A DNA stretch of 64,000 bases, taken from contig JANFAH010000032.1 in the NCBI GenBank assembly GCA_024663395.1, positions 186,001-250,000 on the forward strand, written 5' to 3'. Positions 43,301 through 54,179 of this stretch are shown here, in pieces. The notes beneath the pieces are model-generated. The model searched no databases, was not told where the DNA came from, and saw nothing but the letters and a program-made list of their open reading frames with translations. The position numbers and the translations under genes are program-made. Position 1 is the stretch's first letter, and each line of letters opens with the position of its first letter. The DNA comes from Pisolithus tinctorius. Taxonomy: Eukaryota; Basidiomycota; Agaricomycetes; Boletales; Pisolithaceae.

Positions 43301-44542
43301 CAGTTCAATCGCCTCATCCAAGTCCTGCATTGTAGCTTGTTTCAGGAACCTCAGCCTGAGATAATAAGCAAGATAGTGGAGGGATAAAGCACGATCAGAA
43401 TGCCATGGCGGACGGAGCTCTAGTGCTGCACGTCCGAGTGTGATAGCTTCTTCTAAGTCGGCAACTGCCCCCTGTTTCTCGTATCTATCTGCAAAACAGA
43501 CAGCAAGGATGTGGAGCAACGTAGAGCGATCAGGATGTCCAGGTGGACAGATTCCCAATGCTGCCCGGTGCAGCTCAATCGCCTCCTCCAAATCTTGTAT
43601 TGCAGCTTGTTTACAGAATCTCTGCCAAAGATGATAAGCAAGATTGTGGAGAGACCAAAGACGATCAGAATGCCCTGGTGGGCGGAGCTCTAGTGCTGCA
43701 CGTCCGAGTGTGATAGCTTCTTCCAGGTTGGTAACTACGCCCTGTTGATCATATCTATCCACAAGACAAAGAGCAAGGAAGTGTAGCGATGAAGAGCGAT
43801 CAGGATGTCCAGATGGACGGAATCCCAACGCTGCGCGGTGCAGCTCAATTGCCTCTTCCAAGTCCAACATCACAGCTTGTTTCCGGAACCTCTGCCAAAG
43901 ATAACAAGCAAGATTGTGGAGAGACCAATGACGATTAGAATGCCCTGGTGGGTGGAGTTCTAGTTCTGCACGTCCGAGTATGATAGCTTCTTCCAGGTCG
44001 GCAACTACCCCCTGTTTCTTGTGTCTATCCAATAGGCAGACAGCAAGGTTGTGGAGCAATGAAGAGCGACGTGGATGTCCAGATGGACAAAGTTCCAATG
44101 CCACCCGGTGCAGCTCAATCGCCTCGTCCAGGTCCTGCACCGCAGCTTGTTTCCCGAACCTTAACCAAAGATAACAAGCAAGACTGTGGAGGGATAAATC
44201 ACGATCAGAATGCCCTGGTGGATGGAGCTCAAGTGCTACACGCTCGAGTGTGATAGCTTCTTCCAAGTCCGCAACTGCCCCCTGACTCTCGTATCTCTCT
44301 GCAAGACAGACAGCAAGGCCATGGAGTGATGAAGAGCGATGTGGATGTCCAGAGGGATGCTGTGCCAATGTTGCACGGTGTAAACCAATTGCCTGGTCTA
44401 CATCATTAAATGTCCCGTCTATCTGGAATCTGTCATGGAGGGCTGCTGCTATGTTGTAGGGGGCATGGCCCCGGTCGTTATGCCATGGCGGACAACGCTC
44501 CAACTCCACTCGCTGGTGCGAAACGGCGTCCATCGAATCCAT
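40340..44542 (-). CDS. TPR-HET domain protein (1400 aa, single exon)
   Basis: Residues about 54-683 consist of fourteen 45-residue TPR-like units alternating between two types: A (LAVCLADRYEKQGAVADLEE) and B (LAYYLWQRFRKQAAMQDLDE). More divergent units flank them on both sides, up to about residue 850. A HET (heterokaryon incompatibility) domain follows at about 965-1170, with FGFVTFSHRWGEGEP, GYLWAWSDTCCIDKDSSADL, WYRRSALTIVYLADV, WFGRGWTLQELLAP, RPEDVAYSLFGIF and LPVLYGES. About 230 residues without a clear domain complete the protein. HET domains trigger regulated cell death in non-self recognition, and repeat-sensor plus HET architectures resemble fungal NLR-like receptors but lack a nucleotide-binding domain here. 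The frame is intact throughout. The partner sensed by the repeats is unknown. Confidence 0.9.
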   Translation of the reverse strand: MDSMDAVSHQRVELERCPPWHNDRGHAPYNIAAALHDRFQIDGTFNDVDQAIGLHRATLAQHPSGHPHRSSSLHGLAVCLAERYESQGAVADLEEAITLERVALELHPPGHSDRDLSLHSLACYLWLRFGKQAAVQDLDEAIELHRVALELCPSGHPRRSSLLHNLAVCLLDRHKKQGVVADLEEAIILGRAELELHPPGHSNRHWSLHNLACYLWQRFRKQAVMLDLEEAIELHRAALGFRPSGHPDRSSSLHFLALCLVDRYDQQGVVTNLEEAITLGRAALELRPPGHSDRLWSLHNLAYHLWQRFCKQAAIQDLEEAIELHRAALGICPPGHPDRSTLLHILAVCFADRYEKQGAVADLEEAITLGRAALELRPPWHSDRALSLHYLAYYLRLRFLKQATMQDLDEAIELLRSTLRLYPYVHPYRSSSFHILALCLADRYEKQGAVTDLEEAITLERKALELRAPGRSDRLWSLHNLAYYLWQRFRKQAAMQDLDEAIELHQAALELCPSGHPDRPLLLHVLAICLADRYEKQGAVTDLEEAITLERAVLELRPPGHSDRHWSFHNLAYYLWQRFRIQVAMQDLDEAIELHRAASELRPSGHPHRSSSLHNLAVCLSNRYEKQGALVDLEEAITLGHAILELHPPGHPDRDDSLSSLAYYLQKRFSTQAVAQGSGGINSLPRAMSAFRPTGYADPSSTLQALSQYHWGKFLKQAVAIDLDEAICLATYALELRPPKHPDYALSVGNLTKFIRERIARGTNWPESVNLGRAVDNLCALGHLLRDKFRTQRTFSHLDKAISVHEFVLQLRPTGHASHPSNLHDLALCLIERFHDTANVSDLDKAILLEQKALELSAPGDPSYDTSQDSLATYLQMKISPQISRVSSIRSVATQDEVSQVIQAVIFETLESMPTRLLHTQTGTLCNRDEQISKFTGSQQYNRLLSSAMSYDPVERVGRIHADVSRYFGFVTFSHRWGEGEPLLRDVQSCPIYDVTSGGGFTKLRKFCLTALKRGYLWAWSDTCCIDKDSSADLQEAIGSMFRWYRRSALTIVYLADVSETGSFTDSQWFGRGWTLQELLAPYTVLFYTQTWSLYRNIESSNHKTDAAILEELGGATGIESRYLTDFSPGMDDARSRLRWASSRRTTRPEDVAYSLFGIFNLHLPVLYGESAEVALGRLLGELISQSGDISMLDWIGEASTFHSCFPARISSYRPLPLPPAPPAGAEEQSLTASQPPASSKALRSLYRLLIKSPLPRFVNRRLILSCFSYRVTAVELQWENSSSSSSYTYAIQAFGLKPLEITVPARLENATAENVTGSLQLVRPWHSKSLGGSTKSDAAAAADAAEQLLVTLGGPFNALLLTELPHNEYKRIASSTLIVAQPVNSASVLQSEVSIFNIV
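42494..44383 (-). repeat. Seven tandem 270-bp units inside the TPR-HET gene
   Basis: The A and B half-units (135 bp each) repeat as seven AB pairs. Blocks such as cagctcaatcgcctcgtcca recur every 270 bp. The central pairs are most alike, while the first and seventh are more diverged, the pattern expected when unequal exchange or gene conversion works in the middle of an array. Confidence 0.85.
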
Positions 44543-45999
44543 TGAATGCTGTCAGGTACACCGGGAAACGTACGTCGTGGAAATAGTTGTGACTTCAGGG
44601 CAGATTCAGTGATTAGCTGCAATAAGTCAGGAACAGTAGTTGAGCCATACATTATCATTGAACACGATTCAGAAATGAGAGAACGCAACCTTTAATATCA
44701 CAGTGCTACCCCAATTAACAAAACTGATTAACAATGGTGAAAGAACTCACAAGTAAAGGCAGGGAATCGAGCAGACACTCTTGGGTGTCGGTGAGATCTA
44801 GACGTGGACGGAACTACATGGAGGTCAATGTGTGTGACAGGACAATGGACCCATAGGGACTTCACCGATGAATGGGAAACGTGCGAGCAGGGGCTGAACG
44901 ACAATTGGATTGTATACTGCCCGAGTCACACAGATTGAAGAACTGGGAAGGAGCTCACTCCACTTGGTGGGCGTCGAGGTGTGAGAGGGCACAGGAAGCT
45001 AAGGCCCACGAATGGCATGGCCCGTAGCGCTCAAACCTGTACGGGTCATACGGTAAGCCTCAAGTTTCCTGATAAGCCTTCCTTCACATGGGTTTCCCTG
45101 AAGAAAGGAAGCTGCTGTCGACGCGAGGGCCTACTGTTGACCACGTGTATGTCTAACAACTCAATCGACCGGCTACGAGGATACTGGGTGATGTGTACCT
45201 CTTTGTGTTCAACGTTTGCAAAGCGAAACGGCGTCTTTTGCAACAACGTGCTGGGCAGAGGATCGGACGCAACCGTAAGAGAGAGTTACATAACCTCAAA
45301 TGAAAAATGACGGAGACCTGGTGGATAGGCAAGGCGAAGAGACGCATCAGACGATGACATCCTCTGTACCACCGAGCTGCCTACCACGGGCGATAACAGA
45401 ACCCACCCGAGTTTTATTCGCTGGCACTTGGTTACCATCAACCAGGAGTGGGTGTCGCAGTTGAGAATCTGAGCGACTCACAAGCTCACCGAATGACCCA
45501 ATATTCCATTGCTCTCCTCCCGACATTCTGCCCCATCTTACACAGTTTCCTCGCAGTACCTCATGCAGTCTCTCTTATGCTACGTTGCAATCATGTACGT
45601 CTCTACTTGCCATGCTGATACGCATACACTTCTATCCACCGCAGGAGACACTTGATTTCGAGCGCTGCTCGATAAGATGGGGACACCAATGACGAAGAGC
45701 AAGACGGAAGCGAGAGAGAGGTCAAAGAGAGTGGACGGATGTCACTTTCCGGTGAGGTCGTACGTTCCTATAATCCCATGTCTTGGAAGATACTTCCGTG
45801 CGTGCTTGAACTGCTCTCCGTTTCTTGGGATCACAGTACTGACAACGTGATTTGGCACAGGGAACAGCACTCATCACACTGCGATCCTGAGGGCCAAACC
45901 CTTCCACAGCTGAGGTCTTCGATGATGTATGCCCTTCTGCTCACTTGAAGCTAGGATGCTCAACTATGGCGATGCCAGAAAGCTGTTGGAGATATATTC
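44543..45999. other. Intergenic region upstream of the TPR-HET gene
   Basis: Contains the TPR-HET promoter. Open frames of up to 109 codons show no motif. CpG is still common here (for example around 45750 and 45860), in contrast to the region that follows. I see no gene I can support. Confidence 0.4.
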
Positions 46000-46090
46000 T
46001 CCCCTGTGTTCTGCTCACTTTGGTGCGATGTTTGGGTGCTTACATAATCACCTTAGAGCGCACATTTTACAGTAGTTTATTCACTGTTCC

Positions 46091-46115
46091 CTCAGTAGCT
46101 TGTTGCACTACTGAG
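46091..46115. repeat. 25-bp hairpin repeat, first copy
   Basis: ctcagtag, a 9-base loop, then ctactgag form a perfect 8-bp stem. The same sequence recurs at 46188-46212. Confidence 0.6.
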
Positions 46116-46187
46116 GGTAAGCTCACTTTCACTACCAGTATTATACTTACTGATATCCTGTAGATACCTACAGGTTGGTCTAATACA

Positions 46188-46212
46188 TCAGTAGCTTGTT
46201 GCACTACTGAGG
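46188..46212. repeat. 25-bp hairpin repeat, second copy
   Basis: Second occurrence of the 46091 hairpin, about 97 bp away. Between the two is another small palindrome (tcctgtagatacctacagg). Confidence 0.55.
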
Positions 46213-46992
46213 ATACCTACAGCATCCTTCAATAAAAGTGTAAGTTGTATCTGACTTCAAGCAACATACATCTTAGTATACAGTAATTCAGTCTTACTTC
46301 TGTTTTAAAGCAGCCTGCACCTGCTCGGTCCTTTCAGTGTTAATAGCGCTCTGCAGATGTTCCATTCTATGCATTCAACCAGTTAGCTAGGGGAAAGAGT
46401 GTATGGTGCTTATGGGAAAGGATCTATGTACTCAGTGAGCAATGATATCACTAGGGGTAATGCTTGAAAGGACTAGGCGAAAACCGGTAGGTTTTCCGGC
46501 CTGAGACCAGACCTGAGTCTTCAAGCTGAGCTGTGAGGGTGGGCTGGGTGCTGAACAGGTCAACTTTGAGTGAGATGTCAAGTTTGAGCTGTCAGACAAA
46601 CAGCTGTTTGTTGTTGCACAGTATGCCATCTGGTCTACACCAAGTTGATTAGGTAATATGTTAGGTACTTAGTTTACACTTTGTCTTACCTTACACCTCA
46701 GACTTTGTCATTTCAAGTCTGAGTTCTGTGTCTAGGCTAACTTGAGTAGCCTTCTGCTCTCACCCTACCCACAAAACTGTTGACTCAGCTGCTTTGGAAG
46801 GACTGTGAGTGAAGAAAAACAAGAGACTAGTATGCAGCTCAACTGAGCCTTGAGGTGCAAGTGAGAGTACAAATAGAAGAGATGATGGCTAGCTGTATTC
46901 CCATGGATAGACTATATACCAAAGTCCTCTGGGTGTGCCCTTGGCCCAAGCATGTGATGTTCATAGTAGTGTAGTTTTTGAAAAAAGAAGTG

Positions 46993-47160
46993 GATTGTCC
47001 TTGTTAGAAGTGTACTTGAATGGGAAGCTCTACAGAGTGTTCTAGGTTGGAAATAAAAGGTAATTGGATTGTCATCATTAGAAGTGTTGGGAAGCTCTAC
47101 AGAGTGTTTTATGTTAGAAAAAAAGAAAATAATAGGATCATCATCATTAGAAGTGTACTA
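46993..47160. repeat. Tandem repeat, three units of about 60 bp
   Basis: Units share ttagaagtg, then gggaagctctacagagtgtt and a short A-rich run. The second unit is about 10 bp shorter because the tgtacttgaa part is missing. Non-coding. Confidence 0.6.
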
Positions 47161-47432
47161 CAGGTTTGATTATGTAGGGTGGTAGATGGTGCAACTATTG
47201 GATGGTGAACTGTTGTCTGCATGGTTAGAGAAGGACATATGAGCAATCTTCAATGATGTTGAGGATGGGTGTGACACACAGTGAATTTGAGCTGCAGACT
47301 TGGCCTCCCAGTGTCCAGATGAGCCCATGTACCTAGTTAGGCCATGTGACATGGCCAGCAGAGGTTGACGATTAGCTGTGTGACATGGGCCAGTGGAGGT
47401 CAAGCTCACCTACAAGTTGTCACTGTAATGTA

Positions 47433-47530
47433 GGGATTGGCTGTAATTATGTGGTCATGTGTCATTCAGGATTGGCTACAATTGTATTGTCATGTGTGAC
47501 AGAGGAATCAGCTGCAATTATACACTAGCC
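47433..47530. repeat. Short tandem repeat, three units of about 36 bp
   Basis: Units read aggattggctacaatt and close variants followed by tgtcatgtgt. They lie within the CpG-poor region. Confidence 0.5.
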
Positions 47531-48836
47531 CTGTGGGCAATCCAGGATGTGGGAAAGTATGGATTTTGGGCAATTTTATGAGATCAGTAGCAAAAGTTGA
47601 TTTGTAATTAAGATTTCGATGGAAAATTTTTTTGAACTAGGATTGAAGCTTCAAAGAAATGATGTAATAAATGAGACAATTTATGGAAATCATGATGGAG
47701 ATGACAGTTCTTAGAAGTCATTGTCAAAAGTGCTTGTGTGATTTTGGGAGATGTTGAGAAGTGTTAATTTCACATTTGGGTGTTACCACCCATTCAGTCT
47801 TCTTTCTGTTCACAGTTGCACAATGTTTACATTGTCACATGCATCACATTCCAGGTTGTTGCACTGGTTGTTGTCATGGTCTGGGCTGGGATCTGGATCT
47901 CAGACCACCTGTTCAAGGGAAGGTTGGCTGATGGACTGGAGGGGCTGCACACTGCTGCACTCTGATTGTGGTCTTGTATGTATCCCTTGCTTTGTTTCTC
48001 ATTTATCCTTGTATAGTATGGTTGCTATGTTTCACCTGTCCATCACTCCACTGCCCCCTCACTGCACTTTGATTGCATAGCTGGTTTGGGCCTCACTGAC
48101 TCCTACTGAGTCATTTATGTTTCATCATTTACAGACTGCAGTGATCTACTATTTACAGGTCTATGGTGTGCCCTCTGAAGGGTATATAGGTAGACAGTAT
48201 GATACCCTGTACTCTAGTTTTTTGCTACCTTGCAAATCCCCATTCTTGTGTCTCCTTCTCTTCTCCTCAGTGTCAGAAGTACTTCCCTCCAGAAGGATAC
48301 CATTGAAGTTGACCTTACTTGAGGATCCATAGGGGTTATGACAAGTTTGGCCCATAGTGTGTCCCTCCCTTGCTTCATGCCTAGTCCATTTGACAAAGTC
48401 ACCATGTTGGAGCATAACAAAAGTGAAAAACTCTTGTGGTCTCCAAAGGCTCATTTGTCTCACTGCATGTAAAGACTAACTCACCTCATCCTTCCATTGT
48501 GCTATCAAGAATGGAAGAACACCCTTCTTCCCTCAATCAAGTTCACTGGTCTACAGGTAGCCTCTGAGCTGTAAATTCCTCCCTAGACCACCCCTATGCT
48601 GACAAGTTACCTTCAGGTTGTAATTCCTCCCTCAGCCTTTGTTTGCACTTCTCATCAAAGTGTCTTCACCTTCTTGTAAACAACCCATACTGCCCCCTCA
48701 TCCCAGAGGACTTTTCAGAAGAGGTCTTGGAGTAAGGCCACCTCTTCCTCCTCACCCTACTGCAGCTTTTCTGTCTTGCCATTGTGAAACAGAGGTCACC
48801 CCTAGCTCCAAAGAAGAAGACTGCACATCAGTCTCA
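47531..48836. other. CpG-poor sequence upstream of the gag remnant, nothing identified
   Basis: I looked for a 5' LTR matching those at 51510 and 59379 and did not find one. Short frames only. Confidence 0.4.
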
Positions 48837-49481
48837 ATGGATCTTGGATCAGCCTTAAATGAAAATGATAACCCAGAACCAATAATGTCCAGAATGGAAT
48901 TAGGTCATGTGGAATTGGCACCAGAGATACCCAAACCTGGTCAGACCTTCTCAGAAGCACAGGTCACTGCTATGATTTGTGATGCCCAGGAAGAAATGGC
49001 ATGTAACACTGCCATGAGGGACCCCTTTTATGGCACCACCCCTAGCACTGAAGGATTGGCCTGTTGGTACCAACAGACATTTGGGAAAGCCCCAGAGTTC
49101 CCCTCCAGTGGGAACAGTAAGGCAAAAGATGTTGTCAGGACCAAGGGGAGCAGTCATCAGCCTGCTCTCCCCAATGGCAGGAGGGAGTTCAATATTAATT
49201 GCCCACAGGAATATGATGGGAGCCATCAGACCCTGAAAAACTGGGTTACTCAGGTACAAGGGTATCTTGCCCTTAATTCACATGTCTATGAAATGGATCA
49301 TCAGAAGATTGCTTTTGCCCTTGTGTTTATGACCAAGGGTGCCACCTCATCATTTGCAGAAAACTATCAGAATGAAAGCAACATCAGTGGTCACATTTGG
49401 TTCTTTGACACCTTTGAGTGCTTCATCAAAAGGTTGAAGGCAACCTTCAAGTCAGGTGACCAAACCACTGTCACCCACTGA
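48837..49481 (+). mobile_element. Ty3/gypsy retrotransposon gag remnant
   Basis: An ATG at 48837 gives a frame of 214 codons. It has an acidic N-terminal part (MDLGSALNENDNPEPIMSR), then FNINCPQEYDGSHQTLKNWV, TQVQGYLALNSHVYEMDHQK, IAFALVFMTKGATSSFAENY and FIKRLKATFKSGDQTT. The KNW-VTQVQGYL and FALVFMTKGA blocks are typical of the capsid region of fungal Ty3/gypsy gag. The frame ends at 49481 without a zinc knuckle. Downstream, protease and reverse transcriptase are not recognisable. Non-autonomous or dead. Confidence 0.75.
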
Positions 49482-49496
49482 AGGTGTTTGGTGAGG

Positions 49497-50970
49497 TGGA
49501 CATGGATGCAGCTGATGAATGGAGATGAAGACCATAGCCCTCATGCAAAGAAGGACAGCCAGAAATGTCAGCAGTCATCCCTCACACAAGAATGAGTTGT
49601 TGATGCCAAAGAAAAAGGAAGGAAGTGAGTTAAGTGCTGATGAAAATTCTTAAGCACCCATGTATGGCATTCCAGTTTTTGACATATCTCTACCAATTCT
49701 GCAGATACTGATACCATTGCCACATTTGCTTATAGTGCTCAGCCACATGATCCTACCTTCAAAAATTGGAAAGGATTTGTGCACTCCACATGTTTCTACA
49801 GCACTCCCTCCAAAAGATGCTCATTTCGCTAATTCTTCTGATATGGCCACCTCCATGTTGATCATTTCACTTGTCCCCTTTGCTAGGGACCATGGCTACA
49901 TATATCTACCAGGAGTTCCTACCAGCTTCTGTCCTGAAGCATCCTGGTACATCAGGAATTGACAAATCACTATCCCCAACTTTAATGTACTTTCCATACT
50001 AATTTAGGCACTGATAGTCAAAAAAGGTACAAAAAGTGGGGTGACTTTTTTAAGTAGATTCAATTTCTATCACATCTTTTTTTTGGACTATCTGTGGCTA
50101 TCTGTGAATATTCTGACTTAATATCGGCATGACATTTGGTTCATATCAGCCATCTATCCATGCTATCCCTTACAGTAGTATTTTTAATCTTATCTGGCCT
50201 CTTTCATCATCATGTTTACTCTCCTGCAAAACAAGCAACATCTGATTGGTTCACTGCAAATATACAAAAGCATTAAAGGAGTGCAGGGAGTCACAGTGAA
50301 GCAAATGTGGGGAACTTCCAGCAACATTGAACACAGACAGACAAAGTAATTAATGGTGAAATGATGATAGCCTGTAGTAGTTTGACAAATGAGTGTTGTG
50401 GTGTCACACACCAAAGGTGTTGTGGACATGGTTACAGCTGACTCTGCCTAACTCATTGACAAGTTGTGCACAATGCTCATGCATGCAGGTGAAGACTAAA
50501 GGTCTCATGTGTAGAAAGACTGCCAGATGTAAGCAGTCATCCTTCACACAAGAATGAGTCATCAGTGCTAAAGAGAAAAGAGGAAGCAAGTTAAGTGTGC
50601 ATTAAAAGTTTTTAGCACCCATGTATGGCATTCTGGTTTTTGTCATATCTCCACCATTTCCAAAGATATTGACTCTGTTCTCACACTTGCTTAAAGTGCT
50701 CAGCCATATGATTCTGCCTTCCAAATTTGGAGAGGATCCTTGCACCCTATGCATTTCTACAGCACTCCATCCATCAGATGCTCATTTTGCTAAGACCATC
50801 AATCATGGCTGCCTCTTTGTTGATCATCTCACTTGTCTCATTTGCCAGAGACAGTGGCTATGTATATCTGCCAGGTGTTCCCACCAGCTTCCATCCTGAA
50901 GCCCCCTGGTTCATCCTGTCATCGTCAGCCCCATCCCATCCCATGCAGCTTGGTCAGCATGTTCTCCTTG
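49497..50970. repeat. Two diverged copies of a retrotransposon segment
   Basis: 49497-49965 and 50404-50925 align in the same direction. Shared blocks include gtggacatgg, cagtcatcc, cacacaagaatgag, agcacccatgtatggcattc and tctacagcactcc. They look like parts of two tandem gypsy insertions. The intervening 49966-50403 has no recognised content. Confidence 0.65.
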
Positions 50971-51509
50971 TCAGTATGACTTCCAGAAGGATGTTCTTTG
51001 GTTGCCTCAGGTCTGTCACTCAGTTAGAATGGTCTTATGTGGTCATTTTGGTCTCCCCAGTTGATGAAGTATGTGGATCATTCCTCCCTGCTCCCTGCAC
51101 TGTCTTTGTTCCAATCTCATCCATCATTCTTCCCACATTGTGATGGCTGCAGCATAGTCTACTGTTCTCCAGCCTCCCTGATTGCATCCATGATGAGTAT
51201 GACATGCATCTTGCCTTCTTACTGCAAGATCCAGCAGAAGATGTCCCCCCTTCTCCTCCTCCTCCATCAGAGCCCTGTTCATGAAGTTTTTGTTAACTTC
51301 GCTGAGAGGATGAAAGGGTGGGAGATGCAATCATGTATGCTCCCATTGCCCCACAGACCCCCAATGCCCTAGCCCCCTTTGATGCCTGACTCATGCCCTT
51401 CAATTCTGGAATTAATACTTCCCTATCTGGAAACACTGCCCATCTGTCATGCCATCTTTGGATCTAGAGATGTCTCTGCCAAGATCTGACTTGCATCACC
51501 ACCCCCTAA

Positions 51510-52264
51510 TGTGATATCAGTGTGCTTACTCAGTTTCTGATTCTATTTGACTCATTCTGTGATATTTTGACTATCCTTGACTCGTTCATTGCCAATACTT
51601 ACCAATCCTCTTTGCTTGCTTACTTTTCATTTCTTGCTTACTCATCATGATTACTCAGTCCTTACTCATTACTTACCAAGTGTTTGTGCCTTGTTTGTCA
51701 CAAGCTGTGCTCCCCCCACAGTATATAAACCCCCATGTACTTAGCTACATCCCACAAGCAATCAAGAAGCAATCCAGAAGTCAGTTCAGCCCTTTCAGTG
51801 CATAACTCATTGTCAACAGTTGAGGCTCATTCAGAAGAGTCTATCTGTCTCCATTTGTATCATTGGTAGTTGAGGCTCCATGAAGGGGTCTATCTGCCTC
51901 CATCATTTATCTGAAGCTTTCTCCACTCTTAGTCAGCAGTCTTGCTTAGTCATCCCTCCACTCCTGCATAACTCATCAACAACTTGTGCCAGGAGCATGT
52001 TTTATCAAAGTCCATCATTCCAGAAGTCCTTTTGGCTGAACACCCTTGCTCTGTTCAGCATCTCCTTCTCAATCAATATTCATTCATCTTCTCCTGCATA
52101 ACTTGTTGACAACTTGCACTAGGAGCACCCTCCACTTGAAGTCCCCCCCACATTTAGGTTTTTCTGCACTCCAGGTTCTGCAGAGGCAAACCACCACTCA
52201 CTCTTATTTGTCTTTTGTGTTGGATTTGTTTGGTTTTTACCAGCTTTCCACACTTTGACTCACA
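51510..52264 (+). mobile_element. Ty3/gypsy LTR, first copy (755 bp)
   Basis: Begins TGTGATATCAG and ends TTTGACTCACA, so TG...CA with short inverted ends TGTGA/TCACA. It carries a promoter-like cagtatataaaccc. It matches 59379-60073 over its length (cttaccaagtgtttg, then tatataaa, then actttgactcaca). The sequence upstream (about 50900-51509) also matches upstream of the second LTR, so both are 3' LTRs of plus-orientation elements. Confidence 0.7.
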
Positions 52265-52840
52265 GCATGTGATTCTAACTTGCATTTTAGTTCATCATCT
52301 AGTCCCCTATGCTGAAGTGTATCATATGTATGTGGAATAAGTCAAATCCATGACATGAAAGATCCTACCCCCCCAGTTTCAGTCTGACAGTCACCAATGA
52401 TATTGTGGCCACAGTCCTGGTCCCCTACTAGTATGCCAAAGTGTATTGTATATATGTGGAATAAGTCATGTCCAAGATGCAAAAGAACCCACAAGGCCTT
52501 CCTGAGTCTGTGGAACTCTCATTGGATGGGAGTCTTACCAGTCTGGCAGTCACCAATGATCTCATGCTTTTTGAATGTGACTTGTGTGACATTCTGTACT
52601 TTGTGCACTTCTCATACCTTTTTTGTACATTTTGACTTATTTATGTTGTTCGAAATTTTGCTTCCCCCCATCCCTTGCAAGGAAAAGTCCAGTAAGATAA
52701 AAAAGTCCCAAAAGGTACAAAGAAGTCCAAAATAGCTTGGATAGAAATTTGTTAAATTCCTGATGTACATCCCATCCTCGTCTGCCCCCTCTCAGCCCAT
52801 CCAGCTTGGACAACACATTCTTTTTGTCAGTATGACCTCT
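52265..52840. other. Start of the second gypsy 3' region
   Basis: After the first LTR there is CpG-poor sequence without a gene. From about 52755 (cccatcctcgtctgcc) it matches 50925 onward, that is, the segment preceding an LTR, and it is interrupted at 52855 by the LINE. Confidence 0.5.
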
Positions 52841-52855
52841 AGGAGGACATTCTTT
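52841..52855. repeat. Target site duplication of the LINE, left
   Basis: aggaggacattcttt occurs here and at 58863-58877, exactly flanking the LINE. The gypsy sequence resumes on the far side. Confidence 0.8.
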
Positions 52856-52902
52856 TTATTTTATTTTATTTTTATTTTTTAATTCATTGCTTTAAGTGCA
52901 TG

Positions 52903-53551
52903 TGTCAAGTCCGGGCCTACTCCGACCAACTCCGACGCTATATAAGGTCTAGAGAGGGGTTCGGAAGCAAGTCTGACACAGAAGAACAGAACTCCGACTA
53001 GCGGAGTGTCGGCAGGAACGAAGACCGCCGAGGCAAAGGCGGAGTGGAGTGAGGGCGTCGGGTTTAGCTCGTGCGCTACCCCCTTGCACGATCTCAGCCC
53101 TCGTATTTCAGAGGGAGAGTACAGATGGAGAGTCAGAGACAAGTCCAACAGACAGAAGACGGAGTCAGGAGGAGTAGGAACTAAGTTGATATTCATACTA
53201 AAGAACAGCGGAGTACAGTACATGCTTTTATACTGTTATGGAGGTACAGTAATCGGAATCGGAACTGACATACGGAGAGGGTAACACAGAACATCCAGAA
53301 AAGGAAACAGTCCAGGCGCTGGACCATGCGGTGAGCGCGCTGCGGAGTACCTGACTGCAAAGGTAGTCACATGCCCCTCAGAGAACGGACCGCTTGGTCC
53401 AGTAGGAGAGTAACACAAGTCCGACAGCAGTCGGAGCGGAGATTGTCCGTAAACAGCAGATGTTGGGCAGAGTTGGTGCAGAGTGAGTGAACAACTGGCG
53501 GAGTAGGGTGCGGAGCGTATAGGGACTTATAATGAACGCACGGTCGTGACA
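52903..53551 (+). mobile_element. CpG-rich solo LTR (649 bp) with 5-bp target duplication
   Basis: Starts TGTCAAGTCC and ends GTCGTGACA (TGTCA/TGACA inverted ends), flanked by gcatg on both sides (52898-52902 and 53552-53556). There is no internal retrotransposon sequence, so it is a solo LTR left by recombination. CpG is abundant (for example ccgactagcggagtgtcgg), unlike all surrounding DNA. TATA-like sequences are ctatataagg near 52940 and, on the other strand, cagtataaaagc. An old inverted copy is at 63538-64000. Confidence 0.88.
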
Positions 53552-54179
53552 GCATGAGGGTCTGATGACCCTATGTCACACTATACAGTCACTGTTTATG
53601 CTGTCTAGTGGGGGCCCCCTGTGGCCTGCCTACTCCCACAAGTGAGTGAATGCCCTGGTGGCAGGGCCTATGGCCCCCCACCAGTCCTCCATTCCTGCTG
53701 GCCATTTTAGACACTCTGCCTTGGAGTGGGGTAGGCTTAAGACATTTCTAGACACTAAACTGAAAATACACTAATTCAGCTGCTGTTAGGCAAGCTGGTG
53801 AGGAAAACAATGTGTTCTTTAGCTCTGCTGTTTGGTGGCTATGTTGTAGGGACTGCATTATTGCAGTGGTGGCAGCAGTATGGTAGGGTGAGGTGACTGG
53901 GGAGCTTGTGAACAGAAGCAGCTTTTAAGCTGAGGGTTTTTTGTTTTTGTTTTTGGGGGTCTGGAGGAGGTGGTGGTGTGAGGGGTTGGGGTGTGTATGA
54001 GTCGGATGAGTCGAGTGGGGATTAGGAAGTGGTTTATTGTGGTTTTTAAGTGGTGGCCCAGTGAGGTGTGGGGTGGGCAGTTTATTGGGTGGACTTGGGT
54101 GAATGGTCATGTTACCTATGCTAGGGTTTTATCAGGTGTCTCATTTGCTTTTATCCATCTCACTGAATGATTCTTTTAG

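Noticed and set aside
41557..44253. Numerous plus- and minus-strand frames inside the TPR-HET gene
   Set aside because: They are shadows of the repetitive coding sequence in other frames.
48639..48836. Extension of the gag frame upstream to 48639
   Set aside because: It begins at a TTG and lacks gag-like features; the first ATG in frame with a plausible N terminus is at 48837.
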